64,000 nucleotides of DNA from Amycolatopsis marina (GTDB lineage: Bacteria > Actinomycetota > Actinomycetes > Mycobacteriales > Pseudonocardiaceae): the NCBI RefSeq assembly GCF_900111885.1, contig NZ_FOKG01000012.1, positions 62,001 through 126,000 on the forward strand, given 5' to 3'. The notes beneath the pieces were generated by a model. The model was not told the DNA's origin and did no database searches. It saw nothing but the letters and a program-made list of their open reading frames with translations. Below, piece by piece: positions 8,367-17,197 of the stretch. Made by a program: the position numbers and the translations under genes. Position 1 is the stretch's first letter. The number at the start of each line of letters is the position of its first letter.

Positions 8367-8498
8367 GTCTGCAAGTACCACCAAGCAAGATCCACAGCGT
8401 CATTAACCGCTACCAAGTGGGCCCCGCGCCCCGGTGGTGGTGAGCCGCTTGGTAGCGGAATACGACGTTCTTGATCTTGCTTGGTGGTACTTGCAGAC
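8367..8498. repeat. Long palindromic element, copy 1 of 3
   Basis: Two perfectly complementary 26-base outer arms (8367-8392 and 8473-8498) contain GTACCACCAAGCAAGATC and its complement. An inner perfect stem CCGCTACCAAG/CTTGGTAGCGG surrounds a GC-rich loop. The element lies between the convergent DUF7455 and ROK genes. It matches copies at 19042-19163 and 33645-33756 but in the opposite orientation, judged by the shared flank TGGAGcGTCTGCAAG. No reading frame is conserved. It probably acts as a bidirectional transcription end or as a mobile palindromic repeat. Confidence 0.85.
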
Positions 8499-8521
8499 AC
8501 ACCTACTGCCACCCACCGGGG

Positions 8522-9691
8522 TCAGACGGTGTCCAGGACTCCTTCGAAGGCAGCCTCGGCGGCGCCGAGCAGCTTGACGTCCGCGCCGAGTTTCGACCCC
8601 TCGACCCGGACACCGCCGACCGCCCGGCTCACCAGGCTGCGGCGACGCACCTCGGCCCCGACCTGCTCCAGCAACGAGGGGGGCAGCGCGGTGAACAGGT
8701 CACCGAGCACCACGAGCTGAGGACCGAGCAGGTTCACCACGTTGACCAGACCGAGCGTGAGCCACTCGACGAACTCCGCGAGCCGCGCGCGGGCCTCGTC
8801 CGGCCTCCCGGCGAGCCGGCGCAGCTCCACGATCACCCTGCCTCTCGGGCTGTCCGGCGCCAGCTCCAGTGCCCGGCAGAGGGCCGCCTCCCCCACCTCG
8901 GTCTCCCAGCACCCCTGGTTGCCGCAGTAGCAGGTACGCCCTCCGGGACGGATCACCATGTGCCCGATCTCCCCGACATAGCCCGCCGCGCCCCGGAGCG
9001 AGGATCCCTGCGCGATCACGCCGCCACCGACGCCGATGTCCGCGGAGACGTACACGACGTCCTGGGCCCCGCGCGCCGTTCCGCGCAGGTGCTCGGCGAC
9101 AGCGCCGAACTCGGCGTCGTTGCCGACCTGCACGGGGATGCGCAGGATCGCGGCCAGCCGCTCGCCGAGTGCCACCTCGGTCCAGCGCAGGTTCGGCGCC
9201 TCGTGGACGTGCCCGTCGGAGCGGCGGACGACGCCGGGCACCGACACTCCGGCCGCGACCGGCTGAACGCCGAGATCACCCGCCAGCACGGCGGTCGACT
9301 CGACGACGTGGGTGATGACCTCGCCCGGTTCCCCGGTGCGACCGTGCAGGTTCCAACTGTTCCGCCCGAGGATCTGCCCGCCGAGCCCGACCAGCGCGAT
9401 CGCGACGTGCTCCACCTGGACATCCACCGCGAGCACGACCGCGGCCTGCGGCTGAGGGAGCACGAGCAGCGAAGGCCGCCCCGCGCCGCGACCGGGCCGC
9501 GGCACCCGCTCCTCGACCACCCCGCTCTCGGCGAGCCCGTCGACCAGCGTCTTGATCGTGCTGCGGTTGAGCCCGAGTTCGGTGGCCAGCGCGGCCCGCG
9601 TATGCGGCCCGCCGACGTGCAGCAGGCGCAGCAGCGTGCTGCGGTTGTGGCGGCGCACGTCGTCGGGGCGGGCAACGGGCGTGCTGGTCAC
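8522..9691 (-). CDS. ROK-family transcriptional regulator
   Basis: This 389-residue regulator combines an N-terminal winged helix (residues ~10-75: HNRSTLLRLLHVGGPHTRAA, ELGLNRSTIKTLVDGL) with a ROK sugar-kinase-like domain. The ROK zinc-site signature RTCYCGNQGCWETE is present, as is a glycine-rich ASP-type VSADIGVGGGVIAQG. ROK regulators of this layout, such as XylR and NagC, are usually sugar-responsive repressors. It lies directly downstream of the sugar ABC transporter genes in the same direction (84 bases after the permease), so it probably regulates them and may be co-transcribed. Candidate operators lie before the binding-protein gene (13415-13478). The start is GTG at 9691. Confidence 0.82.
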   Translation of the reverse strand: MTSTPVARPDDVRRHNRSTLLRLLHVGGPHTRAALATELGLNRSTIKTLVDGLAESGVVEERVPRPGRGAGRPSLLVLPQPQAAVVLAVDVQVEHVAIALVGLGGQILGRNSWNLHGRTGEPGEVITHVVESTAVLAGDLGVQPVAAGVSVPGVVRRSDGHVHEAPNLRWTEVALGERLAAILRIPVQVGNDAEFGAVAEHLRGTARGAQDVVYVSADIGVGGGVIAQGSSLRGAAGYVGEIGHMVIRPGGRTCYCGNQGCWETEVGEAALCRALELAPDSPRGRVIVELRRLAGRPDEARARLAEFVEWLTLGLVNVVNLLGPQLVVLGDLFTALPPSLLEQVGAEVRRRSLVSRAVGGVRVEGSKLGADVKLLGAAEAAFEGVLDTV

Positions 9692-9775
9692 GCGCCCAGT
9701 GTTCCACTTGTCCCGGCGGCGGCCTGCCGCCGGGACCCGCGCCGATGCCTCACGTCCGGCCGCCGGCCCGGCCGG

Positions 9776-11245
9776 TCATCGCGCCGCTCCCGTGGCCCGC
9801 TTGCGGGACAGGGCGTCCACTGTGGCTGCCAGCAGCAGCACCAGGCCGGTCACGATCGACACCACCGCGGCGGGTTGTCCCAGCAGGCCGAGACCGTTCT
9901 CCACCACGGCGAGCACGGTGCCACCGATCACGGCGTCGAACACCCGCCCGCGGCCGCCGAACAGCGAGGTTCCACCGATGACGGCGGCCCCGACGGCGAA
10001 CAGCAGGGTGTTCAGGCCACCCGCCTGCGGATCGACCGAGCCGACCTTGGAGGAGTACACGATCGCACCGACCGCCGCTACCGAGGAGCAGACGACGAAG
10101 ACGCTGGCCCGGATCTTGGTCACGTTGATCCCGGCGCGCCGGGCTGCTTCCCTGTTTCCCCCGACGGCGTAGATGTGCCTGCCGTAGCGCGTGCGGTTCA
10201 GCACGTAGGTACCGACGGTGAGCAGGGCGAGCACGATCGGCACCACGTAGGGAACACCGGAGATCACGATGTTGTCGTTCGGCGCGCGGTTGATCGTCAG
10301 CAGGTAGGTGGCGACCGCGCCCAGTGCCGCGATGACACCCACCTTCCCCAGCACCAGCGGGGTCGGCTGGGTCACCAGACCACGGTGCAACCGGGAGTAG
10401 TGCCTGCCCAGCGTCACCGCGGCGAAACCACCCGCGGCGATCAGGAACAGCGCCCAGCTTCCCGCGGTGGAGAGGTTCCCGTTCGCCACCTTGTTCAGCA
10501 CCGGCGAAGAACTGATCCCGAGTACCCCGCCCTCGCCGATGAACTGCAGAATCACGCCCTGCCAGGCCATGAACAGCGCGAGGGTCACCACAAAGGACGG
10601 CATGCCGATCTTGGACACGAGAAAGCCGGTGATACAGCCGATCGCGGTGCCGGCGCAGATCGCCAGCCCGATCTCGACCCATGGATTCGCGCCAAGTCCG
10701 GACAGTGCGACCACGATGGTCAGTACCGAAAGCCCCGCACCGACCCAGATTCGCAGCAGGGCCGCCAGCAGCGCGGCGAGCGCGAGCACCGCGAGGAAGG
10801 CGTAGAAGACGGTGCCGCCCATGCCGCCGAGCAGATTGCCCTGCTCGACCAGATGCATCGCCATCAGCGAGGCGCAGACCCCGGACGCCGTGCCCGCCGA
10901 AAGGTCGATCTCGCCGACCAGCAGAACGAAGACGATCCCCATCGCGATGATCGTGCGGCCCGCTCCCTGCGCGAGCAGGTTGGCGATGTTGTTCAGCGAC
11001 ATGAACACGTCGGACATCGCCGCGAACATCAGCACGAGGGCGATGAGCCCGAGCATCGCCGGAAGTGAGCCGAGCTGTCCCGCGCGCACCCGGGACACGT
11101 AGTCGCGCACCGCTTCCTGTGAGGACAGTGCGGTGGTGTCGATGCCGAAGTCGCTGATGGCGTTGCCGGCGGGCGGTGGAGGTGGTGCCTGGGAGGTCGT
11201 AGAAGACTCAGTCATGACCGGTTCTTTCGTGGCTTTCTCGTTCAC
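9776..11245 (-). CDS. xylH: Sugar ABC transporter permease, XylH-like
   Basis: This 489-residue permease of the BPD_transp_2 family has a hydrophilic N-terminal ~50 residues followed by ten or more membrane helices. The family pattern GEIDLSAGTASGVCASLMAM lies near residue 110, and FGGRGRVFDAVIGG lies near the C-terminus. It would form the channel for a pentose or similar sugar with the ATPase and binding protein upstream. GTG at 11245 overlaps the ATPase stop by 4 bases (GTGA); ATG at 11215 is an alternative start. The length (489) is longer than E. coli XylH (393), as is usual for actinobacterial members with an extended N-terminus. Sugar specificity is inferred from family resemblance only. 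Confidence 0.78.
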   Translation of the reverse strand: MNEKATKEPVMTESSTTSQAPPPPPAGNAISDFGIDTTALSSQEAVRDYVSRVRAGQLGSLPAMLGLIALVLMFAAMSDVFMSLNNIANLLAQGAGRTIIAMGIVFVLLVGEIDLSAGTASGVCASLMAMHLVEQGNLLGGMGGTVFYAFLAVLALAALLAALLRIWVGAGLSVLTIVVALSGLGANPWVEIGLAICAGTAIGCITGFLVSKIGMPSFVVTLALFMAWQGVILQFIGEGGVLGISSSPVLNKVANGNLSTAGSWALFLIAAGGFAAVTLGRHYSRLHRGLVTQPTPLVLGKVGVIAALGAVATYLLTINRAPNDNIVISGVPYVVPIVLALLTVGTYVLNRTRYGRHIYAVGGNREAARRAGINVTKIRASVFVVCSSVAAVGAIVYSSKVGSVDPQAGGLNTLLFAVGAAVIGGTSLFGGRGRVFDAVIGGTVLAVVENGLGLLGQPAAVVSIVTGLVLLLAATVDALSRKRATGAAR

Positions 11246-12015
11246 AGGACGGCGGTTTCGGGGCGGGCGAGGCCGAGGTCGCCCGATCGGCCCGCGGTGA
11301 TCAGTTCGACTACCTGGCCGTGGGTGACATCCTTGACCTGTACGTCAGCGACCAGCCGGCCCAGGTAGAGCACGCCGATCCGGTCGGCGACCTCGAACAC
11401 GTCGGCCATGTTGTGGCTGATCAGCACCACGCCGAGACCCTGTTCCGCGAGCCTGCGGACGAGGTCGAGTACCTGCCTGGTCTGGGCGACACCGAGCGCG
11501 GCGGTCGGCTCGTCCAGCAGGACGACCTTGCTCTCCCACAGCACGGATTTGGCGATGGCGACCGTCTGCCGCTGTCCGCCGGACAGCGAGGACACCGGGG
11601 TGCGGACGGACTTGACCGTGCGGACCGACAGTGAGGCCAGTGTCTCCCGGGCGGCCTTTTCCATGCTCGCCTCGTCCAGCAGCCACTGACTGCCGCGTTC
11701 CCGGCCGAGAAACATGTTCTGCACGATGTCGAGATTGTCCGCCAGCGCCAGATCCTGATAGACGACCTCGATGCCCAGTCGCGCCGCATCCCGCGGGCCG
11801 CGAATGTGCGCGGTTTCTCCCTGGAAGGTCACCGTGCCCGAGTCGGCCGTGTGAATTCCGGCGATGCACTTGACCAATGTGGACTTTCCGGCACCGTTGT
11901 CGCCGACCAGTGCGGTGACCTCACCCGCGCGCACCGCGAAGTCCACGTCATGCAGAACGTGCACGGGGCCGAAGCTCTTGTTCAGGTGATGCAGTTCGAG
12001 AATGGGCTCGCTCAT
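11242..12015 (-). CDS. xylG: Sugar ABC transporter ATP-binding protein, XylG-like (single domain)
   Basis: This 257-residue ATPase has a Walker A motif (GDNGAGKST, about residue 37), the ABC signature (SSLSGGQRQTVAIAKSVL) and Walker B (KVVLLDEPTAALG), followed by the switch His in LISHN. It contains only one nucleotide-binding domain, whereas E. coli XylG has two in one chain. The actinobacterial type therefore probably dimerises. The ATG at 12015 is preceded by AAAGAG. It is followed without a gap by the permease. The 211 bases between it and the binding-protein gene contain an ACAGT-N4-ACTGT inverted repeat (12170-12183) and a GGGG/CCCC stem, so part of the transcript may end there to give more binding protein. 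Confidence 0.8.
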   Translation of the reverse strand: MSEPILELHHLNKSFGPVHVLHDVDFAVRAGEVTALVGDNGAGKSTLVKCIAGIHTADSGTVTFQGETAHIRGPRDAARLGIEVVYQDLALADNLDIVQNMFLGRERGSQWLLDEASMEKAARETLASLSVRTVKSVRTPVSSLSGGQRQTVAIAKSVLWESKVVLLDEPTAALGVAQTRQVLDLVRRLAEQGLGVVLISHNMADVFEVADRIGVLYLGRLVADVQVKDVTHGQVVELITAGRSGDLGLARPETAVL

Positions 12016-12226
12016 CGGAACTCTTTCGCGTGGGTATCGGGCTGGGGACGCCTCGAGGGTTACTCACGATCGACCGGACGGGGGTGGCCCGGAGGGCTAC
12101 TCGCGGCTGGTCGATACCGGCGGGATGGGTGCACCGGTGACATGTGTCGCGTGAATAACACTCATCTGAACAGTCCATACTGTCGGGGAAGGCATCCCCA
12201 GCCCGATAGTCCTTAGTGGATGAAGG

Positions 12227-13348
12227 TCAGGAAATGCCGAGCTCGGTGCAGACCTGCTGCAGGTTGCCGCCACAGATGTCGGCCGCCGGGACGTAGCCCT
12301 GGTCGACGACCTTCTTGACCTCGTCCTTTGTGATCAGTTCCGGCTCGAGTAGCACCGACTTGACCTGCCGGTCACCCTCCGGGTCCTCGCTGACGTCACC
12401 CGCGATCTGGTCCGCCGCCGCCGTGTCCCCCTTGGCCAGCGCGGCCGCGAGCGCGGCGACCGCGTCCGCTTCCTGCTGGATCGGCTTGAACACGGTCATG
12501 TACTGGTCACCGCGTAGGATCGCCTTGAGACCGTCGGCAGTGGCGTCCTGGCCGGTTACCGGCACCGTCCCGTTGAGACCGTTCTTCTTCAGCACGGTGA
12601 TGACCGCACCGGCAAGACCGTCGTTGGCCGCGACCACGCCGTCGACCTTTCCGCCGTTGCCCGTGAGGATCTGCTCGAACATCACCCCGCCCTTCTGGTT
12701 GTCCCAGTTGTCGATGGGCTGGCTCTGCACGAGCTCGAGCGCGCCGGAGTCGTACAGCGGCTGCAGCACGTTGCGCTGCCCCTCGTGGAACAGGGTCGCG
12801 TTGTTGTCGGTCGGCGCACCCTCGATCTCGATGACCTCGGCGCCCTTCTTGTCCTTCAGCGCGTCGGCAAGGCCCTGCCCCTGCAGTTCGCCCACCTTCA
12901 CGTTGTCGAAGGAGACGTAGTAGTCGGAGCTGCCGCCGAGGTTCAGCCGGTCGTAGTCGATCGTCGGGATCCCGGCGTTCTTCGCCTTGGTCGCGACGGC
13001 GCTGCCCACCTCGCTGTTGATCGAGGCGATGATCAGTACCTTCACGCCCTGGCTGATCATGCCGTCGGCCAGCGTGGAGAACTTCTGGACGTCGCCCTGG
13101 GCGTTCTGGACGTCGGGCTCGAACCCCTCGGCCCGCAGCGCCTTCTCCAGCATGGGCTTGTCGAAGCCCTCCCAGCGCGCGGAAGTCGCGGTCTCGGGCA
13201 GGATCACGCCCACCTTGCCCTCGGCACCGCCCTCCGCGGACGTCTCGCCACCGGACTCCGCGGGCGTTTCGGAGTTGGCCCCACACGCGGCGAGGGCGAG
13301 TGCCGACACCATGGTCGCCGCGGCAACCGCAATTGGTCTGATGCGCAT
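12227..13348 (-). CDS. xylF: Sugar-binding lipoprotein of ABC transporter, XylF-like
   Basis: This 373-residue periplasmic-binding-type lipoprotein starts with MRIRPIAV, a hydrophobic signal and the lipobox LALAAC (Cys about residue 22). A short acidic linker (GGETSAEGGAEG) comes before the two-lobe domain. The pieces KVGVILPETATSARW, MISQGVKVLIIASINSEVG and YDRL..YYVSFDNVKVGELQ resemble D-xylose binding proteins. I chose ATG 13348 because it has a signal peptide and GGAAAGG 8 bases upstream; the longer open frame to 13603 lies in the control region. It is the first gene of the xylF-xylG-xylH-ROK cluster. Candidate operators for the ROK regulator lie 67-132 bases upstream. Confidence 0.82.
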   Translation of the reverse strand: MRIRPIAVAAATMVSALALAACGANSETPAESGGETSAEGGAEGKVGVILPETATSARWEGFDKPMLEKALRAEGFEPDVQNAQGDVQKFSTLADGMISQGVKVLIIASINSEVGSAVATKAKNAGIPTIDYDRLNLGGSSDYYVSFDNVKVGELQGQGLADALKDKKGAEVIEIEGAPTDNNATLFHEGQRNVLQPLYDSGALELVQSQPIDNWDNQKGGVMFEQILTGNGGKVDGVVAANDGLAGAVITVLKKNGLNGTVPVTGQDATADGLKAILRGDQYMTVFKPIQQEADAVAALAAALAKGDTAAADQIAGDVSEDPEGDRQVKSVLLEPELITKDEVKKVVDQGYVPAADICGGNLQQVCTELGIS

Positions 13349-13414
13349 CCGTCGAACCTTTCCAAGATCAGCTGTGCGCGGCGGCCGGATCGGTCCTGCG
13401 CTCCGTCGCGCTAA

Positions 13415-13478
13415 ATGTTGTGGACGGCAACATATGTCGGAGACGTGCGCAGCGGAAGATGTACTAAATCGATTAAGT
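13415..13478. promoter_or_regulatory. Candidate ROK/XylR-type operators upstream of xylF
   Basis: Two imperfect palindromes lie in the only AT-rich part of this upstream region: ATGTTG-N7-CAACAT (13415-13433) and ACTAAATCGATTAAGT (13463-13478, 14 of 16 symmetric). The ACTAA/TTAGT type half-sites resemble known XylR operators of the ROK family. Binding by the ROK protein encoded at 8522-9691 is an inference from position and symmetry. Confidence 0.4.
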
Positions 13479-13548
13479 GACGTGGGTCGGACACGGTTTG
13501 GCAACGGACCGATCCCGGGCGGAACGCGGCGTTGCTGATCAAGGTCCG

Positions 13549-13607
13549 CCGGAACTGGCAAGTCGACCCGCCGGAACGACCAAGTCGGGCCCGGAAACCG
13601 CAAAGTC
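13549..13607. repeat. Three short direct repeats CCGGAACnnnCAAGTC
   Basis: CCGGAACtggCAAGTC (13549-13564), CCGGAACgacCAAGTC (13571-13586) and CCGGAAAccgCAAAGTC (13591-13607) recur at 20-22 base spacing. They end 12 bases before the stop of the helicase gene and lie upstream of the xylF control region. They are not palindromic. The function is unknown; regular spacing of about two helical turns would suit a repeated protein site. Confidence 0.5.
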
Positions 13608-13618
13608 AGGGCGTGGGA

Positions 13619-15406
13619 CTACCAGGAGCGGAGGGTGGTGATGCGCTCTTCGAGCTGCTCGATCGTCGCCATCGCGGTGGGCGGGCCGCCACAGACCCTG
13701 CGCAACTCACTGTGGATGGCACCGTGCGGCTTGTTCGTGCGGTGGTGGTACATGCCCACCAACGCGTTGAGTTCCTTGCGCAGAGCCGCGATCCGCTCGC
13801 GCACGCTCTGCGGCTTCGCCGCCGCCTGCGCCGCCTGTTCCGCCGGGGGCTTGCGCCGCTTCACGTCGGCGAGCTGCTCCTCCTGACGCTTGCGCAGCAG
13901 GGCGCGCACCTGGTCCGGCTCCAGCAGCCCCGGCAGGCCCAGGTACTCCTGCTCCTCGTCGGTGCCCGAGAACACGGCGGTACCGAACGAGTTGCCGTCG
14001 TAGATCACCTGGTCCAGCTCGGCCGAGGCACCGAGCGAGGTGAACGCCTTCTCCTCCTCGCCGGGCTCGTCCTCCGTCCGGTTGGCCGCGGCGAGCATCT
14101 CGTCGTCCCAGCCGTCCTTCTCCCGGTGCGGCTTGCCGAGGACGTGGTCGCGTTCGGCCTCCAGCTCGCTGGCCAGTTCCAGCAGCACGGGCACGCTGGG
14201 CACGAACACGCTCGCCGTCTCCCCCGACCTGCGCGAACGCACGAACCGGCCGATGGCCTGCGCGAAGAACAGTGGCGTCGAAGCGCTGGTCGCATAGACC
14301 CCGACCGCGAGCCGCGGGACGTCCACACCTTCGGACACCATCCGCACGGCCACCAGCCAGCGGTCGGTGGAATCGGAGAACTCGCCGATACGTTTGGTGG
14401 CCTTCGGGTCGTCGGAGAGCACCACCACGGGGTTCTCGCCGGAGATGCGGGCAAGCAGCTTGGCATAGGCTCGTGCGGACTCCTGGTCCGAGGCGATCAC
14501 CAGGCCTCCGGCATCCGGGATGCCGCCACCACGCAACTGGTTCAACCTCGTGTCGGCTGCCTGCAGCACCGAGGGGATCCACTCGCCGCCGGGGTCCAAC
14601 GCCGTCCGCCACGCCCGCGCGTTCTGCTCCGCGGTCAGTGGTTCACCCAGCCGGGCGGTGAACTCGTCACCGGCACTGGTCCGCCAGGAGGCCTCACCGG
14701 AGTACGCCAGGAATACCACCGGCCGGACCACACCGTCGGCGAGCGCGTCGGCGTAGTTGTACGCGTGGTCCGCCCTGCTGCGCAGGGCACCGTCCCCGTC
14801 GGGCTCGTAGTTCACGAACGGGATCGGCGAGTCGTCGCTGCGGAACGGGGTTCCGGTCAGCGCCAGCCTGCGTACCGCGGGAGTGAACGCCTCACGGATC
14901 GCCTCGCCCCAGGACTTGGCGTCGCCTCCGTGGTGGATCTCGTCCAGGATGACCAACGTCTTGCGGTTCTCCGTGCGCACCCTGTGCAGCGTCGGGTGGG
15001 CCGCGACCTGCGCGTAGGTGAGCGCGACCCCCTGGAAGTCCGACGAGGTGACTGCCGTGGTGTTGCGGAAGTTCGAGTCGATCGCGATCCCGGCGCCCGC
15101 CGCGGCGATCGCCCACTGGTGCTTGAGGTGTTCGGTCGGGGTGACGATCGTGATCGACTCGATCGTCCGGTCCGACAACAGCTCGGCGGCCACACGCAGG
15201 CCGAACACGGTCTTGCCCGCGCCAGGCGTCGCGACAGCCAGGAAGTCCTTCGGCTTCGTGGTCAGGTACTTGGTCAGCGCACGTCGCTGCCACGCCCGCA
15301 GCGGGCGGGCGGTGGCATCGTGCTGGGCTTCCGGTGCGGCGAACCCGCGCTGGGCCTGTACCTGCTCGTCAGCCTGCGCCGGATTCTGCTGGGCCGTATC
15401 CGACAA
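13619..15406 (-). CDS. DEAD/DEAH-box superfamily 2 helicase
   Basis: This 595-residue helicase has a Q-motif-like LRAWQRRAL (residues 36-44), Walker A TPGAGKT (60-66), motif II DEIHH (155-159) and motif III LTGTPFRSD (183-191). The second RecA domain has VRMVSEGVDVPRL and motif VI QAIGRFVRSRR. The C-terminal ~170 residues are acidic, then basic and helical (KRRKPPAEQAAQAAAKP), with a final region NALVGMYHHRTNKPHGAIH. This layout matches a widespread actinobacterial helicase of unknown task, resembling type III restriction-enzyme helicase subunits, but no methylase or nuclease gene is next to it. The start appears to be TTG at 15406 with AGAGGAG about 11 bases upstream; no ATG or GTG lies nearby. 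Confidence 0.82.
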   Translation of the reverse strand: MSDTAQQNPAQADEQVQAQRGFAAPEAQHDATARPLRAWQRRALTKYLTTKPKDFLAVATPGAGKTVFGLRVAAELLSDRTIESITIVTPTEHLKHQWAIAAAGAGIAIDSNFRNTTAVTSSDFQGVALTYAQVAAHPTLHRVRTENRKTLVILDEIHHGGDAKSWGEAIREAFTPAVRRLALTGTPFRSDDSPIPFVNYEPDGDGALRSRADHAYNYADALADGVVRPVVFLAYSGEASWRTSAGDEFTARLGEPLTAEQNARAWRTALDPGGEWIPSVLQAADTRLNQLRGGGIPDAGGLVIASDQESARAYAKLLARISGENPVVVLSDDPKATKRIGEFSDSTDRWLVAVRMVSEGVDVPRLAVGVYATSASTPLFFAQAIGRFVRSRRSGETASVFVPSVPVLLELASELEAERDHVLGKPHREKDGWDDEMLAAANRTEDEPGEEEKAFTSLGASAELDQVIYDGNSFGTAVFSGTDEEQEYLGLPGLLEPDQVRALLRKRQEEQLADVKRRKPPAEQAAQAAAKPQSVRERIAALRKELNALVGMYHHRTNKPHGAIHSELRRVCGGPPTAMATIEQLEERITTLRSW

Positions 15407-15633
15407 GGAGGGTCCAACTCCTCTCGCGGGCGTCCGTGTCCTGTCAGTGTCAAGCGGTCCTGGTGCGACCTCGGCCGCATGCGAATGCCCTCACGTCGAC
15501 CGGCCTCGGTGCCGAACCCACGGTGAGGGCGCGACGTCGAGCCTACCCGCCCTGCCCCCTCCCGGCCGTCCGCGGCACGCGCGAGAAAGAACACGCCGGT
15601 GGGGGCGACGAGCCAACCCGCCGCGGATGGACC

Positions 15634-16857
15634 ATGCTTGGCACTGCGATGAGCGGACCACCCGAGGACGCCGACCCGAGCAACGGCGACAACGAGAGGC
15701 AGCGCGCGCCCCAGCGGCAGGGCGTGCGCAAAGGCCCCCTGCGCCTGCTCCGGCGCACGCTCAACAAGGCCTGGGAGGGCAACATCTTCTCCGAGGCGGC
15801 CGAGGCCGCCTTCTGGCAGACGCTGTCCCTGCCACCGCTACTGCTCGGTCTCCTCGGCAGCCTGGGGTTCATCGGCGACTGGTTCGGCCCCCAGGTCGTC
15901 ACCGCCGTGCACGACCAGATCATCGCGTTCACCGAGAAGATCTTCAGCGGCAGCGTGGTCAACCAGATCATCGAGCCGACGGTCGACGACATCCTCACCA
16001 TCGGCAAGGGCGAGATCGTCTCGGTGGGTTTCCTGATCTCGCTGTGGGCCGGATCGTCGGCGATGTCCTCGTTCGTGGACGCGATCACCGTGGCGCACGG
16101 CCAGTACGGCGTGCGCAACGAGGTCTGGCAACGGATCTTCGCGCTGCTGCTCTACATGGCCGGACTCGTCCTCGTGGTCATCGGACTGCCGCTGATCGCG
16201 ATCGGTCCCGAACTGCTTTCGGAGTTCTTCCCGCCCGGCTGGGGACCGACGATCGCCTTCTGGGTCAGCGTGCTCTACTACCCGACGCTCGGACTGTTGC
16301 TCGTGCTGGCGCTGGCCACGCTGTACAAACTCGCCCTGCCGCGCAAGCTGCCATGGCACCGCGGGCTGCCCGGCGCGATCCTCGCCATGGCGATCTTCCT
16401 GCTCTCCAGTGTCGGGCTGCGGTTCTACATCGGCTGGATCACCACGACCGGCTACACCTACGGCGCGCTCGCGACACCGATCGCCTTCCTGCTCTTCACG
16501 TTCTTCATCGGCCTCGCGATCGTCGGCGGCGCCTACTTCAACAGCGCGATCCAGGAACTGTGGCCGGCCAAGATGACCCGCAGGCAGCGCCGCAAGTGGC
16601 GGAGGCTGGAGATGGAGCGGGCGAACGAGCAGATACGCGCGGAGGAGCACCGCAGGCTCTGGGAGCGCACGACCATGCCGTTGCGCAGGCCACGGAAGGC
16701 GGCCGCGCCGGGACTCGCCCAGGCCCCGGAGGACGAATCCGAGTCGGCGCCGGACGACGAGCAGCCCGCGGCGACCAGGGACGATCGTCGCGGATCAGCG
16801 GCCCCGGCCGACGAGAAGGACTCCTACTCGTCGCCGCCGGGGCGCAGTCCCTCGTAG
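15634..16857 (+). CDS. YihY/BrkB-family membrane protein
   Basis: This 407-residue integral membrane protein of the YihY/UPF0761 family has a charged N-terminal tail (residues 1-45) and the family opening WEGNIFSEAAEAAFWQTLSL. About six membrane helices follow, with the typical segment SAMSSFVDAITVAHGQYGVRNEVWQ between helices two and three. The C-terminal ~90 residues are strongly charged and cytoplasmic. The role of the family is unsettled; it was once misnamed RNase BN. ATG at 15634 is chosen, and ATG at 15649 (MSGPPED) is equally possible because neither has a strong ribosome binding site. The gene ends overlapping the convergent DUF3039 gene by 34 bases. Confidence 0.8.
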   Translation: MLGTAMSGPPEDADPSNGDNERQRAPQRQGVRKGPLRLLRRTLNKAWEGNIFSEAAEAAFWQTLSLPPLLLGLLGSLGFIGDWFGPQVVTAVHDQIIAFTEKIFSGSVVNQIIEPTVDDILTIGKGEIVSVGFLISLWAGSSAMSSFVDAITVAHGQYGVRNEVWQRIFALLLYMAGLVLVVIGLPLIAIGPELLSEFFPPGWGPTIAFWVSVLYYPTLGLLLVLALATLYKLALPRKLPWHRGLPGAILAMAIFLLSSVGLRFYIGWITTTGYTYGALATPIAFLLFTFFIGLAIVGGAYFNSAIQELWPAKMTRRQRRKWRRLEMERANEQIRAEEHRRLWERTTMPLRRPRKAAAPGLAQAPEDESESAPDDEQPAATRDDRRGSAAPADEKDSYSSPPGRSPS

Positions 16858-17072
16858 ATCTTCTTGCAGTCGGGGCAGACCGGCGACCCGGGCTTGGCCG
16901 ACTTCGTCACCGGGAAGACCTCGCCGCAGAGTGCCACCACGTGCGTACCCATGACCGCGCTCTCGGCGATCTTGTTCTTACGCACGTAGTGGAACATCTT
17001 CGGCGCGTCGTCGTCAGTGCTGTCGGTGCCCTCTGGGCGGGTGTCGACGTCAGGCAAGGTCTGAGTACTCAC
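16824..17072 (-). CDS. DUF3039 domain protein
   Basis: This conserved actinobacterial protein of 82 residues has MFHYVRKNKIAESAVMGTHV followed by a CGEVFP turn and a CPDC pair (VCPDCKKIYEGL), a small zinc-ribbon-like arrangement. The GTG start at 17072 is preceded by a purine-rich GGAG at a suitable distance and follows no other gene. The function of the family is unknown. Its 3' end overlaps the YihY gene tail to tail by 34 bases. It is divergent from psuG with about 125 bases between them. Confidence 0.78.
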   Translation of the reverse strand: MSTQTLPDVDTRPEGTDSTDDDAPKMFHYVRKNKIAESAVMGTHVVALCGEVFPVTKSAKPGSPVCPDCKKIYEGLRPGGDE

Positions 17073-17197
17073 GACTCCATAATGCCGTACGCGCCGCCGC
17101 CGGTCACGGCTACCGCCTGTCCCTGTCCCCTGCCGGGTGCGTGCGGGGGCCGACCCGGTGACGTCCCGGTGACCCGAATCAGTGAGGATGACGCCTC

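Noticed and set aside
8380-8392. KstR2 operator inside the palindromic element (CCAAGCAAG)
   Set aside because: Only one half-site is present, the partner half-site lies at the far arm over 90 bases away, and the flanking genes are not sterol genes.
8367-8498. Insertion sequence or transposon
   Set aside because: None of the three element copies encodes or adjoins a transposase, and no target duplication can be made out at their ends.
8471-11068. An 865-codon plus-strand open frame across the ROK and permease genes
   Set aside because: It begins in palindromic element copy 1 and runs antisense to two well-supported genes; its composition is that of a shadow frame.
12170-12199. Strong terminator or attenuator between xylF and xylG
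   Set aside because: The ACAGT-N4-ACTGT repeat and GGGG/CCCC stem are too short for a firm call, so I mention them only with the xylG gene.
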